Below are positions 1 to 7,331 of a stretch of 34,049 nucleotides of DNA, in pieces. The notes under the pieces are model-generated. The model had not been told where the DNA came from, did no database searches, and saw only the letters and a list, made by a program, of their open reading frames with translations. The DNA is taken from NCBI GenBank assembly GCA_013288445.1, contig JABDBX010000015.1, positions 1 to 34,049 of the forward strand, given 5' to 3'. The stretch comes from Bacteroidota bacterium (GTDB taxonomy: Bacteria > Bacteroidota > Bacteroidia > Chitinophagales > Chitinophagaceae). Made by a program: the position numbers and the translations under genes. Each line of letters starts with the position of its first letter. Position 1 is the first letter of the stretch.

Positions 1-83
1 TTGTGTTGTCTGCCCAATAGAGTACAACTGATGAATGGTGCCAACGCCACAGAAGGTTAATAGTAGCAATAAGCCGGGACCCC

Positions 84-116
84 TTCGACTATCGCTCAGG
101 ATGACATTTCCTTCGG
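84..116. repeat. Short dispersed intergenic repeat (CTTCGACTATCGCTCAGGATGACA type)
   Basis: The stretch ccccttcgactatcgctcaggatgaca resembles a short intergenic repeat (CCTTCGACTACGCTCAGGATGACA) that I recall as scattered through many bacterial genomes. It lies just past the 3' end of the CDP-alcohol phosphatidyltransferase gene. Only one copy is visible in the window, so the repeat call rests on recognition rather than on a second copy. Bases 1-83 show no gene I can support. Confidence 0.45.
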
Positions 117-125
117 CTTCGCGGG

Positions 126-722
126 CTATGCATTCCGCCCTTTAAGTACCCAATACAGCCCCTTGCAGTCAGACCGCATGGCGGGGAGGAGGAGGAGGAC
201 TATTGTTTCTTCGAGGTAGGAGCAGATGCCCCAAACTATGGCGAGGACAAACAGCCAGTGATAAAAGCCGGAAAAAAAGAGGACGAAAAAGAATATACCC
301 TGCACGTAGCCGCCGGTTTTGCAGGAGTACAAATGCAGGCTGGGGTACTTGCCAAACCGGGCAAGCGACACCAGCAGGGAAAATATATAGGTGGCTAAAA
401 ACACCCATAGCAGCATGGCAGATGGGCTTATATCGTGCCACTTGAACCGGAAGATGCCGGAAACGGCAAGGATGTAGGTGCCAATATCGGCAAGCGAATC
501 GAGCCGGGCGCCGAAACGCGTCTGCAGCTTGAATGTGCGGGCTACCAGGCCATCGAGTATGTCGGTGACCAGGTTGATACAAAGGAAAATCGAGAATAGC
601 TTTTCATTGCCCGATGCTACAAAATACAGTATGACGGGGAAGGTGAGCAGCCGGTAAAAGCTGAGCAGGTTCGGGACGTTGAAAATGTTTTCTTTGTCAG
701 GTAGTGTGTTATTTGTGGCCAT
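126..722 (-). CDS. CDP-alcohol phosphatidyltransferase family membrane protein
   Basis: This 198-aa integral membrane enzyme belongs to the class I CDP-alcohol phosphatidyltransferase family (PgsA/PssA/CLS type). It joins a CDP-activated lipid or alcohol to a second alcohol at the membrane. The family signature D-x2-DG-x2-AR-x8-G-x3-D-x3-D is complete: D54, D57, G58, A61, R62, G71, D75 and D79. The N-terminal NVPNLLSFYRLL is like the start of PgsA-type enzymes, and several hydrophobic helices follow. It is the last gene of a minus-strand run of lipid genes and is separated from the CarS-like gene by about 145 bp holding hairpin repeats, so it may have its own promoter. The acceptor alcohol cannot be read from the sequence. 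The family is very sure; the role is inferred. Confidence 0.9.
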   Translation of the reverse strand: MATNNTLPDKENIFNVPNLLSFYRLLTFPVILYFVASGNEKLFSIFLCINLVTDILDGLVARTFKLQTRFGARLDSLADIGTYILAVSGIFRFKWHDISPSAMLLWVFLATYIFSLLVSLARFGKYPSLHLYSCKTGGYVQGIFFFVLFFSGFYHWLFVLAIVWGICSYLEETIVLLLLPAMRSDCKGLYWVLKGRNA

Positions 723-809
723 AGTTCAAGTTACGCTTTGCCCGGTATAGTTTTGTGCAATTGTAAAAAAACTTTTTTGCATTCATAAGTGTCCGGCGCT
801 ACATGGTCA

Positions 810-853
810 GCCCTGAAAGGGCGTGATCTAATAGCGATGGGCATCGCCCATCG
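810..853. repeat. Two-hairpin intergenic repeat, first copy of a family
   Basis: Two perfect short inverted repeats with 3-nt loops stand side by side: GCCCT-GAA-AGGGC (810-822) and CGATGGGC-ATC-GCCCATCG (835-853). Read on the minus strand, the pattern hairpin, GCTATTA, spacer, GCCCTTT..GGGC matches the repeat at 28206-28288 (hairpin, GCTATTA, spacer, GCCCTTTGGGC). The two are therefore copies of one dispersed element. It lies between the CarS-like and CDP-alcohol phosphatidyltransferase genes and may act as a terminator or mRNA stabiliser there. Confidence 0.7.
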
Positions 854-867
854 AACGCTCATTGGTA

Positions 868-1398
868 TTAAAAACTCTTTTTGATCTTTAACTGAAACAA
901 TAACAGCGAAAAGGTGACATGGATAATAAACGAAACCACAAACAACTCAACGGCCATACTGCCGCTGATGCTGGTAATGAAGTAGTAAACGATAGTGACG
1001 GGTAGGAGCGAATCGGTTTTGTCTATAACATGCTGTAGTAGTTTATAGCGGTGGTGCGACTGGCCTGATGAAATGCCCAGCCTTCGTTTGATGTACGAAT
1101 TTGGCAACTCTGCGATGAGGTAGGTGAGCCCTAAAATGAAGCCAATGCTAAAGGACCAGGCATTGCCAGGCTCATGCAATACGAGCGCCCGGAAGAATAA
1201 GCAACTGAGGCCGCAGGCTACAGGCATAACTATAAAGGCGCGGTAGGTTTTCCCCGCCCCGAATAATGGCACGGAAAGCGGCCTTGCCGCCCAGGCCATG
1301 TAGTTGCGCTTCACAATGAGCATATGCAACACATTGCCTATGAACAGGGGCAAAATGAAGGTGTAGATATGTGGGTAAAATGCGGTCATCTCATGCAT
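868..1398 (-). CDS. CDP-archaeol synthase (CarS/DUF46)-like CTP-dependent cytidylyltransferase
   Basis: This 176-aa multi-pass membrane protein resembles the CDP-archaeol synthase family, which transfers CMP from CTP to a phosphorylated lipid. Visible marks are a GAGKTYRAF segment (residues 47-55; compare the family's GKTWRG), ELPNSYIKRRLG (97-108; compare GSFIKRRLG) and a QHVIDKTDSLL stretch (122-132) with two Asp residues where CarS has LDQLDF. The start overlaps the end of the upstream kinase gene by 8 bp, so the two are probably translationally coupled. True CarS acts on archaeal unsaturated geranylgeranyl ether lipids. In a bacterium the substrate is more likely another isoprenoid or alkyl phosphate, or an ordinary phosphatidate. 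Family assignment is by motif only; the substrate is unknown. Confidence 0.75.
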   Translation of the reverse strand: MHEMTAFYPHIYTFILPLFIGNVLHMLIVKRNYMAWAARPLSVPLFGAGKTYRAFIVMPVACGLSCLFFRALVLHEPGNAWSFSIGFILGLTYLIAELPNSYIKRRLGISSGQSHHRYKLLQHVIDKTDSLLPVTIVYYFITSISGSMAVELFVVSFIIHVTFSLLLFQLKIKKSF

Positions 1399-2086
1399 GG
1401 AAAAACAGGACTAATATAATAACAACCGTTGCAGGAATGGTAATGTTGTCGATGCCCTTGCCGCTCAATGCCTCGCTTACAGCTGCCAGCGCTGCAATGA
1501 GCACGGCTACTGGTAAAAGCAAACCCCAGCTAACGCCATGGGCAAAGCATAAAAACAAGACGATCCCCAGGGTGAATGACGACACAAAAAAGGCCGAGGA
1601 GCCTACCAATGTTTTGGTATCGCTGCCTATGGTGAAGCGGCCATACGGGAAGTTCTTTCCGGCAAGGGCAGCTACGGGGTCGCAGATAGCCAGCGTGAGT
1701 ATGGGCAGGTAGAAATACAGGTAGGGATCTGGGGCGATGGCATTTTTGCGGGCGTAATAATCATACACTAAGTAGCAGCCATACACGGCAACCGGGTAGG
1801 AAATACTGCCATGCGACTTGCGGTCTATACCATTTATGGACTTTAAAAAATGGAACCGCAGGCTGGCCAGGATGATGAGCGCGAAAGTGGCGCAAAGCAG
1901 CAATACCAGCCATTGGTTATGCAGCAGTACAGGGAACAGCAATGTAAGGAAACCTGTGCCTATATGCACGAGCTTACGAGTGAGTTCTGCCTTGACGTGG
2001 CATTTATAATAAAGAAGTTCTGCCACACCAAAAAGGCTAAGGAAAGACAGCGCCAGCAGCGTGGTATTGATGATGTCCCTGCTCAT
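1391..2086 (-). CDS. Phytol/dolichol kinase family (CTP-dependent lipid kinase-like) membrane protein
   Basis: This 231-aa polytopic membrane protein looks like the VTE5/SEC59/DGK1 family, whose members phosphorylate phytol, dolichol or diacylglycerol, usually with CTP. Marks are ELTRKLVHIGTG (residues 34-45), SISYPVA (94-100), a DPVAALAGKNFPYGRF segment beginning at D136, then DTKTLVGS (156-163), and a C-terminal SEALSGKGIDNITIP region. Its ATG overlaps the stop of the HMG-CoA-reductase-like gene by 4 bp (ATGA), and its own stop overlaps the CarS-like start. The three genes therefore form a tight operon. The natural role would be to phosphorylate a lipid alcohol for the next enzyme. The alternative reading, a phosphatidate cytidylyltransferase-like protein, is less fitting because the order of motifs is that of the kinases. 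Confidence 0.78.
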   Translation of the reverse strand: MSRDIINTTLLALSFLSLFGVAELLYYKCHVKAELTRKLVHIGTGFLTLLFPVLLHNQWLVLLLCATFALIILASLRFHFLKSINGIDRKSHGSISYPVAVYGCYLVYDYYARKNAIAPDPYLYFYLPILTLAICDPVAALAGKNFPYGRFTIGSDTKTLVGSSAFFVSSFTLGIVLFLCFAHGVSWGLLLPVAVLIAALAAVSEALSGKGIDNITIPATVVIILVLFFHA

Positions 2087-3360
2087 TTTTTTCGCCCGAA
2101 TTTTTTATGTGCCGACGAAAAATGCCCTGCCGAAAGGGCTGCAGCAATGGACAGTTCGCCGGCCAGCACCAGGGCGCCACAGATCTCGGCAAACTTACGG
2201 GCCTTGCCCACGCCGTAGCAATCCATTAGTTCCAGGCATTCTTTTTGGGTGGGTAGCCCCGTGCCGCCGCCTATTGTGCCCACGATAAGGTTAGGCAGTG
2301 TGACGCTGACATACAGGTCGCCACCAGGTGTAACCTCCATACGGGTAATGCCCACTGCGGCTTCCGATACACAGGCTACATCCTGCCCGGTAGCAAGGAA
2401 CAATGCAGCAAGGCCATTGGCATAATGCCCCTGTGCACCTATAGCCCCGCTTTGGATGGCCCCTATTGTTGATGACTTCCAGTATTCCGACATGGCCTCC
2501 GGTGTTGTTTTCAGCACCTCGTTCACTATCTTTTCCGGCAGGCATATCTCGGTGGTCACTTTCTTGCCCCGCACCGTGCTAAAGGACAGGGATGTGGCCT
2601 TCTTGTCGCCGGAATAATTGCTTTCTATAAACCAGAACAATGGTTTCACGGGTGCATTTTCCACTATGTAGTGGCATATGGCATCGGTGCAAAGCGTTAC
2701 CATATTTTGCCCTGATGCATCGCCGGTATGGTATTCAAAAGTGAGGATGAGGTGGTTGCCCTCTATGTTGGTTGTTACTTCTGTCAATTTAGCAAAGCGG
2801 CTGGTTCGCTCCGTTATGGCTTTGAACTCGTCCATTTGCGGCAGTAGCCAGATAAGGAACTGGCCGAGTTCAGATATGTCTTTGAACTTGAAGAGTGGGC
2901 TGCGCTGCACCCCTTCCACCAGGCATATGGAAGTGGCGCCGCCAGCCAGGTTGCAAGCCTTTGCGCCACGGTGGTAAGAAGCCACCAAAGCCCCCTCGCT
3001 CGTGGCCAGCGGCACATAAAAATCGCCATTGGCGGCAGAACCTATTACCCGTAGAGGCCCTATCACCCCCATTGGAATCATGGCCATGCCTATGTAATTC
3101 TCTATGTTGCCATTGAGCGCACTTAGATCTGAGAAGTTCTTTTTCCCTGCAACAAACGGAAGCTCCTTACCTGTTTCCCCGGCCAGGAACTGAAGCCGTT
3201 TATTTATGCCCTCTTCACAGACAGATTGCTCGAATGGCATATTCGCCAACGCAACTTCGCCCGAAGATTTGTTTTGGATATTCCCTATCAGCACATCAAT
3301 ATTGTGCAGTGCGCCTATCATTTCCAGGGCGCTCCTCGCCTTATCATTTGTAGATGCCAT
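2083..3360 (-). CDS. Hydroxymethylglutaryl-CoA reductase family protein
   Basis: This 425-aa soluble protein has the HMG-CoA reductase fold. HMG-CoA reductase uses 2 NAD(P)H to reduce the thioester of HMG-CoA to the alcohol mevalonate. The four catalytic positions can be read: Glu122 in ATSEGAL, Lys253/254 in SGDKK, Asp327 in ATGQD and His418 near the C-terminus (AGHFSSAH). ENYIGMAMIPMGVIGPL (87-103) and GGGTGLPTQKECL (364-376) are also typical. Two normally strict stretches differ: DAMGMNM is DASGQNM (214-220), and the segment after the catalytic Lys lacks the usual NWIEGRG. There is no membrane anchor. It heads a lipid operon and overlaps the next gene by 4 bp. No other mevalonate gene is in the window. 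It may make mevalonate or reduce another acyl-CoA to an alcohol. Confidence 0.9.
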   Translation of the reverse strand: MASTNDKARSALEMIGALHNIDVLIGNIQNKSSGEVALANMPFEQSVCEEGINKRLQFLAGETGKELPFVAGKKNFSDLSALNGNIENYIGMAMIPMGVIGPLRVIGSAANGDFYVPLATSEGALVASYHRGAKACNLAGGATSICLVEGVQRSPLFKFKDISELGQFLIWLLPQMDEFKAITERTSRFAKLTEVTTNIEGNHLILTFEYHTGDASGQNMVTLCTDAICHYIVENAPVKPLFWFIESNYSGDKKATSLSFSTVRGKKVTTEICLPEKIVNEVLKTTPEAMSEYWKSSTIGAIQSGAIGAQGHYANGLAALFLATGQDVACVSEAAVGITRMEVTPGGDLYVSVTLPNLIVGTIGGGTGLPTQKECLELMDCYGVGKARKFAEICGALVLAGELSIAAALSAGHFSSAHKKFGRKK

Positions 3361-3379
3361 CGCGTTAGTTTTACGGATT

Positions 3380-3387
3380 CAAAACTT
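3380..3387 (-). promoter_or_regulatory. Possible -7 box of the lipid operon
   Basis: On the minus strand AAGTTTTG differs at one position from the Bacteroidota -7 consensus TAnnTTTG and lies about 20 nt before the ATG at 3360. No clear -33 element was seen. Weak call. Confidence 0.3.
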
Positions 3388-3465
3388 GTGAGTTTTGAAG
3401 ATACGTAATAACTGCATTACAGCGTATATGTATTTTGCGGGGTGACCACCCGGACACATCGCCTG

Positions 3466-4506
3466 CTATTGCAGTTTCGCTATGGTGATGACTGTGACCA
3501 AAACTACTAAACAGGCTATTGTAGCCGTGGTTAGGGCTTGCCTGGAGATGGGTGCGTGCTTGCTTATACCGGGATAGTAGGCATAGCCAATAAGGAAGCC
3601 ACTTACCAGCCCGCCTATGTGGGCTGCATTGTCTGTATTGCCCTGCAGGCCATATAGCAGGTTGAAGAGTACGAAGAACAAAATGCTCCGTAGCATGGTC
3701 TTTCTCAGCGTCTTTTGAAGGTGACTGGTGGTGAGCATGGACAGGAACACGCCGTACATACCAAAGATAGCACCCGATGCGCCCACACCTACACTATTTG
3801 CATGGATGGCAATACTCATAAGCCCGGCGCAAATCCCAGTGAGCATATAGGCTGAGAAAAAACGGAAACGGCCCATCAGCGGCTCCAGGAACATACCTAT
3901 GTATAGCAGCGCATAGGTGTTCATGAGCAGGTGCATAGCGCCTCCGTGCAGAAACATATAAGTGAGTAGCCGCCACCATTCGCCATGTGTGACAGCGGGC
4001 CTTAGGTTACCACCCCACTGGAATAATTCGCGGGCCGTAGGGTTCAGTGGCGAAATGCCCGCAAGCACCATAGCTATAAACACAAGTGCATTGGCATAGT
4101 TAATAAGCGGGGTAACCAGGTAGCTTTTCGAAGGGATGAGCGCGCCATATTTTTCCCGGTTCATGGGGTGCAGGTTCCGGTTGGCTTTGTCCCGTTCCTC
4201 TAATATTTTCGCTATGGTTTGGTTTAGTAAGGCTGCATTTTGCCTGCTTTGCAATTCGTTCCAATAAAAACCATTAATGGGCCGACTCCGGAAAGTTACA
4301 TTTTTGCCGTCTATGGTAATAGATACGATCTCGGAACTGAGCGGGTTGTTGTTGGGTACCTGGCAGGTAATGCTGTTGCCGCTCCAGCCCACTATATGCC
4401 ATTGCAACTGCGCCACAGCCCTTTGTACCAGTGCCAGGTATTGCACGGGCTCCAGCTTGTGCATTGGCATATCTTCTATATACTCCGGCACGCTCACTAC
4501 TTCCAT
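3466..4506 (-). CDS. Rhomboid family intramembrane serine protease
   Basis: This 346-aa membrane protein has a soluble N-terminal domain of about 130 residues and a C-terminal rhomboid domain that cleaves transmembrane substrates inside the bilayer. The catalytic dyad is visible as Ser244 in GASGAIFG and His296 in AAHIGGL. The HGGAMHLLMN motif (187-196) supplies the oxyanion-side His and Asn, and the WR motif (178-179) precedes it. The N-terminal part has no recognised domain. The start is supported by a TACCTTTG promoter box 20 nt upstream. The gene is divergent from a MarR regulator and about 155 bp away, which would suit control by that regulator. Substrates are unknown. Confidence 0.93.
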   Translation of the reverse strand: MEVVSVPEYIEDMPMHKLEPVQYLALVQRAVAQLQWHIVGWSGNSITCQVPNNNPLSSEIVSITIDGKNVTFRSRPINGFYWNELQSRQNAALLNQTIAKILEERDKANRNLHPMNREKYGALIPSKSYLVTPLINYANALVFIAMVLAGISPLNPTARELFQWGGNLRPAVTHGEWWRLLTYMFLHGGAMHLLMNTYALLYIGMFLEPLMGRFRFFSAYMLTGICAGLMSIAIHANSVGVGASGAIFGMYGVFLSMLTTSHLQKTLRKTMLRSILFFVLFNLLYGLQGNTDNAAHIGGLVSGFLIGYAYYPGISKHAPISRQALTTATIACLVVLVTVITIAKLQ

Positions 4507-4526
4507 GAACTATATTGATTTGAGTG

Positions 4527-4534
4527 CAAAGGTA
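4527..4534 (-). promoter_or_regulatory. -7 box of the rhomboid gene
   Basis: Minus strand TACCTTTG matches the Bacteroidota -7 consensus TAnnTTTG exactly, 20 nt before the rhomboid ATG. It shares the intergenic region with the MarR promoter on the opposite strand, so one bound repressor could affect both genes. Confidence 0.65.
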
Positions 4535-4649
4535 GATGCATCTGCATTGTGCCATTATCAGATAATCTTAACCCTGAATTATTAAAGATGATAAAGGCCG
4601 CATCGCGATTTGGCGTATATAAGTGTTATGCATTTACTCTATATCTAAC

Positions 4650-4657
4650 TACCTTTG
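4650..4657 (+). promoter_or_regulatory. -7 box of the MarR gene, implying a leaderless mRNA
   Basis: TACCTTTG fits TAnnTTTG exactly and ends only 4 nt before the ATG at 4662. If used, transcription would begin at or within a few bases of the start codon, giving a transcript with almost no 5' leader. This also argues against the longer GTG start at 4623. Confidence 0.6.
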
Positions 4658-4661
4658 CGCT

Positions 4662-5111
4662 ATGAAACTGGAAGAAGCCATAAGATCGAACCGGTTTGAT
4701 AGTGAGACGCACAAGGCCACTATCAATATTTTATACACGGCTTACTGGCTTAAGAATAATCTAAGCAATGCATTGAAGCCGGAAGATATAACCATGGAGC
4801 AGTACAATGTATTGCGGATACTGAAAGGGAAGCACCCGGAGGCGCTATGTGTGAAGGACATTGGCAGCCGCATCATAGAAAAAAGCTCGAACGTGCCGCG
4901 CATCATAGACAGGCTGGTGATAAAGAAACTGGTGAAGCGGGCGCCGTCGGAGGAAGATAAAAGGGAAACCCTGGTGGGCCTTACAGAAAAAGGTTTAGGT
5001 GTGCTTGCAAAAGCGACTGGTATAATTGAGCAGCTTAGCCAGGAACATACAGGTATTGATGAGGCCGAGGCGCGGGCGCTGAATGGGCTGCTGGAGAAAC
5101 TGAGAGGGTAG
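4662..5111 (+). CDS. MarR family transcriptional regulator
   Basis: This 149-aa winged-helix DNA-binding regulator probably acts as a dimer. The recognition region reads CVKDIGSRIIEKSSNVPRI, followed by the wing VKRAPSEEDKRETLVGLTEKG, both typical of the MarR family. An in-frame GTG at 4623 would add 13 residues, but those codons cover the likely -7 box at 4650-4657. The ATG at 4662 (MKLEEAIRSN) is therefore preferred. It is divergent from the rhomboid gene and 57 bp upstream of the GT87-like gene. Members usually repress their own and neighbouring genes and respond to small ligands. No ligand is evident here. Confidence 0.9.
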   Translation: MKLEEAIRSNRFDSETHKATINILYTAYWLKNNLSNALKPEDITMEQYNVLRILKGKHPEALCVKDIGSRIIEKSSNVPRIIDRLVIKKLVKRAPSEEDKRETLVGLTEKGLGVLAKATGIIEQLSQEHTGIDEAEARALNGLLEKLRG

Positions 5112-5168
5112 CTTTTATAAACTGCGGGCTTTTTTTCCTACTTTGGCATGGTGCAATACAATTGAGGC

Positions 5169-6425
5169 ATGTGGCAATCTATCAGGGCGTTGTTTTTTAA
5201 TCCCCGGTTTTTATTGGTAGTATATGTGGTTTCCGCCGTTTTTATATCGGTGCAATTGGTGCTGCTTGGCTCGCACCTGTTTGTGCTATGGACGCCAAGC
5301 CCCGGCGCTAACGATGATATTATGAACCGGTCTGCAATTCTGCAACAGTTTGTGGGTATGCGGTTTACGGAGTATAATAATTATGTAGTCTTTAAGCAAT
5401 CATTCTTTCACCTGCTTCATGGCAGCAACCTATACACCATATATCCCGCAGAGCAGTGGGACCTGTATAAATACAGCCCTACGTTTGCTTTGTTCATGGG
5501 CTTCTTTGCTTACCTGCCAGATGTGGTTGGCCTGTCTATTTGGAACCTGCTGAATGTGGTAACATTGTTCTTTGCCATAAGGATGCTGCCTTTTAATGTG
5601 CGCACGCAGTGCATCATACTGTGGTTTGTGGCCAATGACCTGCTTACCTGCCTGGCCAATGCCCAGAGCAACGGGCTTATGTGCGCGCTGATAGTTGCGG
5701 CTTTTTGCTGCCTGCAAAACGGCAAGCTGGTGTGGGCCACACTGTGGCTGGTAGTGGCTACTTACATAAAGGTATATGGCGCCATTGGTTTCTGCTTGTT
5801 TTTGTTCTACCCTGGCAAGGTGCGGTTCATTCTTTACGCCATTTTATGGACGGTGCTTTTTGCGGTGCTGCCACTCGTTGTTACGCCTTTTCATACCCTT
5901 GTATGGCAATACCACAACTGGGCCGATATGATGATAGCCGATGCCACAGCTGCGCTGGGCCTGTCGGTAGTGGGGTGGTTATATACCTGGTTCGGCATAC
6001 TGAACAGTAAGGGCTATGTATCTATACTTGGGGTGGTATTGTTCCTGCTGCCGTTTGTGCGCTTCCGCATGTATAAGGATGAGGTATTTAAGTTGCTGAT
6101 GCTGGCATCGCTGCTTATCTGGGTCATTATCTTCAACCATAAGGCCGAATCGCCGACATACATTATTGCTGTTACCGGTGTGGCAATATGGTATTTTGCC
6201 ATGCCCAGGGCTGCCTGGAGAACTGCGCTTATCCTGTTTGTATTTGTGTTCACAGGGCTTTCCGGCACTGATTTTTTTCCGCACTTTATACGGGCGAATT
6301 TCATACTGCCATACAAGATAAAGGCGTTCCCGTGCATACTGGCCTGGTGCGTGGTGTTTGGCGAGCTGATGCTATTGAAGAGAGGCGAGAATGTGACGAG
6401 CGACCTACAACCCGCAAATAAATAG
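5169..6425 (+). CDS. GT87-like (DUF2029) polyprenyl-phosphate-dependent glycosyltransferase, membrane
   Basis: This 418-aa protein has about ten hydrophobic segments. After the first membrane helix comes a periplasmic loop with NNYVVFKQSFFHLLHGSNLY and then DLYKYSPTFALFMGFFAYLP. This matches the GT87 (DUF2029) pattern of an acidic loop, G-x-x-L/Y and a Y-x-P-x-F motif. GT87 enzymes are GT-C fold mannosyltransferases that use lipid-linked sugars, though many bacterial members are uncharacterised. It starts 57 bp after the MarR gene on the same strand and may be co-transcribed. No other polysaccharide genes flank it. Family probable; sugar and acceptor unknown. Confidence 0.75.
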   Translation: MWQSIRALFFNPRFLLVVYVVSAVFISVQLVLLGSHLFVLWTPSPGANDDIMNRSAILQQFVGMRFTEYNNYVVFKQSFFHLLHGSNLYTIYPAEQWDLYKYSPTFALFMGFFAYLPDVVGLSIWNLLNVVTLFFAIRMLPFNVRTQCIILWFVANDLLTCLANAQSNGLMCALIVAAFCCLQNGKLVWATLWLVVATYIKVYGAIGFCLFLFYPGKVRFILYAILWTVLFAVLPLVVTPFHTLVWQYHNWADMMIADATAALGLSVVGWLYTWFGILNSKGYVSILGVVLFLLPFVRFRMYKDEVFKLLMLASLLIWVIIFNHKAESPTYIIAVTGVAIWYFAMPRAAWRTALILFVFVFTGLSGTDFFPHFIRANFILPYKIKAFPCILAWCVVFGELMLLKRGENVTSDLQPANK

Positions 6426-6508
6426 GCTAATCAATTAGAAAAAAGAAAAAAAATAGCGATATTAGCTGCTAATTTAGTGACACACTACTTTTTAACTAAG
6501 TTTTAATT

Positions 6509-6667
6509 ATGAAATATAGGGTACTGAGAATAATTGCATTGTTTATTCTGCTTGTCAACCTAAGCAGTTGCTTTGAGGGGAGATGGGCGAAGTATCATAG
6601 CAGGGGCCATTATGGGCACCGTAAGCATTACCAGTCTATGCATAATCACCACAATGGTGATTGGTAG
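6509..6667 (+). CDS. Small His-rich lipoprotein, 52 aa
   Basis: A 52-codon frame starts MKYRVLRIIALFILLVNLSSC, a clean lipoprotein signal with an LSSC lipobox (Cys21). After the cysteine only 31 residues remain, and seven are His (CHSRGHYGHRKHY and MHNHH type runs), with several Tyr, Arg and Trp. Such a short His-rich tail on the outer or inner membrane could bind metal ions such as Ni, Cu or Zn, but this is inference. It follows the GT87-like gene by 83 bp, after an A-rich spacer. No homologue is recognised. The clear lipobox supports a real gene despite its length. Confidence 0.7.
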   Translation: MKYRVLRIIALFILLVNLSSCFEGRWAKYHSRGHYGHRKHYQSMHNHHNGDW

Positions 6668-6815
6668 GGCAATGCCGCGTGTTTATGCATCGTGTGGCTG
6701 GTGATTTCGCCAGTTGATTTCTGTTTCTGCAAATCCCTTCCGCTTAGGAACATTAGCGCCTAAAGTGTTATCGACTTTTTTTAAAAGGTTATACTTTTAT
6801 TCGAAGCATTTATTT

Positions 6816-7331
6816 ATGAAACGGCAATTACTTATCCTATTTGTTTTTTTTGTTTCGCCAATGTATGGGCAAAGGTTTACGCTTGGTGAGTTAATAAAAA
6901 TGACAAGCATGAATTGGGATAACTTCGATACCTATGCACTAATGCACGGGTACAGATATTCAGATGTAAGCGTTAATAAGGACACCTTGAATTTTAATAA
7001 ACCAGTGAATCGAATTTATAAGGGCAATGAAAAAAATAAAGAAAATAAAATTATCAACATGCGCCGATCGGAGGTATCTAACGACGTAACAATTGTTTAT
7101 ATAACTCCGGATGTTGCTGATTATTTGGAAATAAAAAAAGATTTGAAGCACTCTGAATTCAAATATCTCAGTACAAGTACCTTGCCAATGGGTAATAGCA
7201 ATGTAATAGTTTTCGATTATGGCAATCGGAAAATTGAAGTGTCCTTGATGACATACGATTTAAAAAAAACAACTTCTAATATGGGCAATGATTCAGAATA
7301 CCGAATAATCGTCACAAAGAGCTGTCCTTAA
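6816..7331 (+). CDS. Secreted protein of unknown function
   Basis: This 171-aa protein begins MKRQLLILFVFFVSPMYGQ, a type I signal peptide cleaved after the GQ region. The mature part contains FTLGELIKMTSMNWDNFDTYALMHGYRYS, repeated Asn/Lys/Thr and a beta-rich C-terminal half. I do not recognise a family. The open frame extends upstream to 6714, but the signal peptide fixes the likely start at 6816. Base composition is visibly more AT-rich than the genes on either side, which may mean later acquisition. An 8-base T run (6844-6851) lies inside the signal peptide codons. Confidence 0.75.
   Translation: MKRQLLILFVFFVSPMYGQRFTLGELIKMTSMNWDNFDTYALMHGYRYSDVSVNKDTLNFNKPVNRIYKGNEKNKENKIINMRRSEVSNDVTIVYITPDVADYLEIKKDLKHSEFKYLSTSTLPMGNSNVIVFDYGNRKIEVSLMTYDLKKTTSNMGNDSEYRIIVTKSCP

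Noticed and set aside
2083-3360. A complete mevalonate pathway
   Set aside because: Only the reductase-like gene is present in the window; no HMG-CoA synthase or mevalonate kinase was seen, so a mevalonate route cannot be claimed.
4623-4661. GTG-started extension of the MarR protein
   Set aside because: The 13 extra codons cover an exact -7 promoter box and add no family-like sequence.
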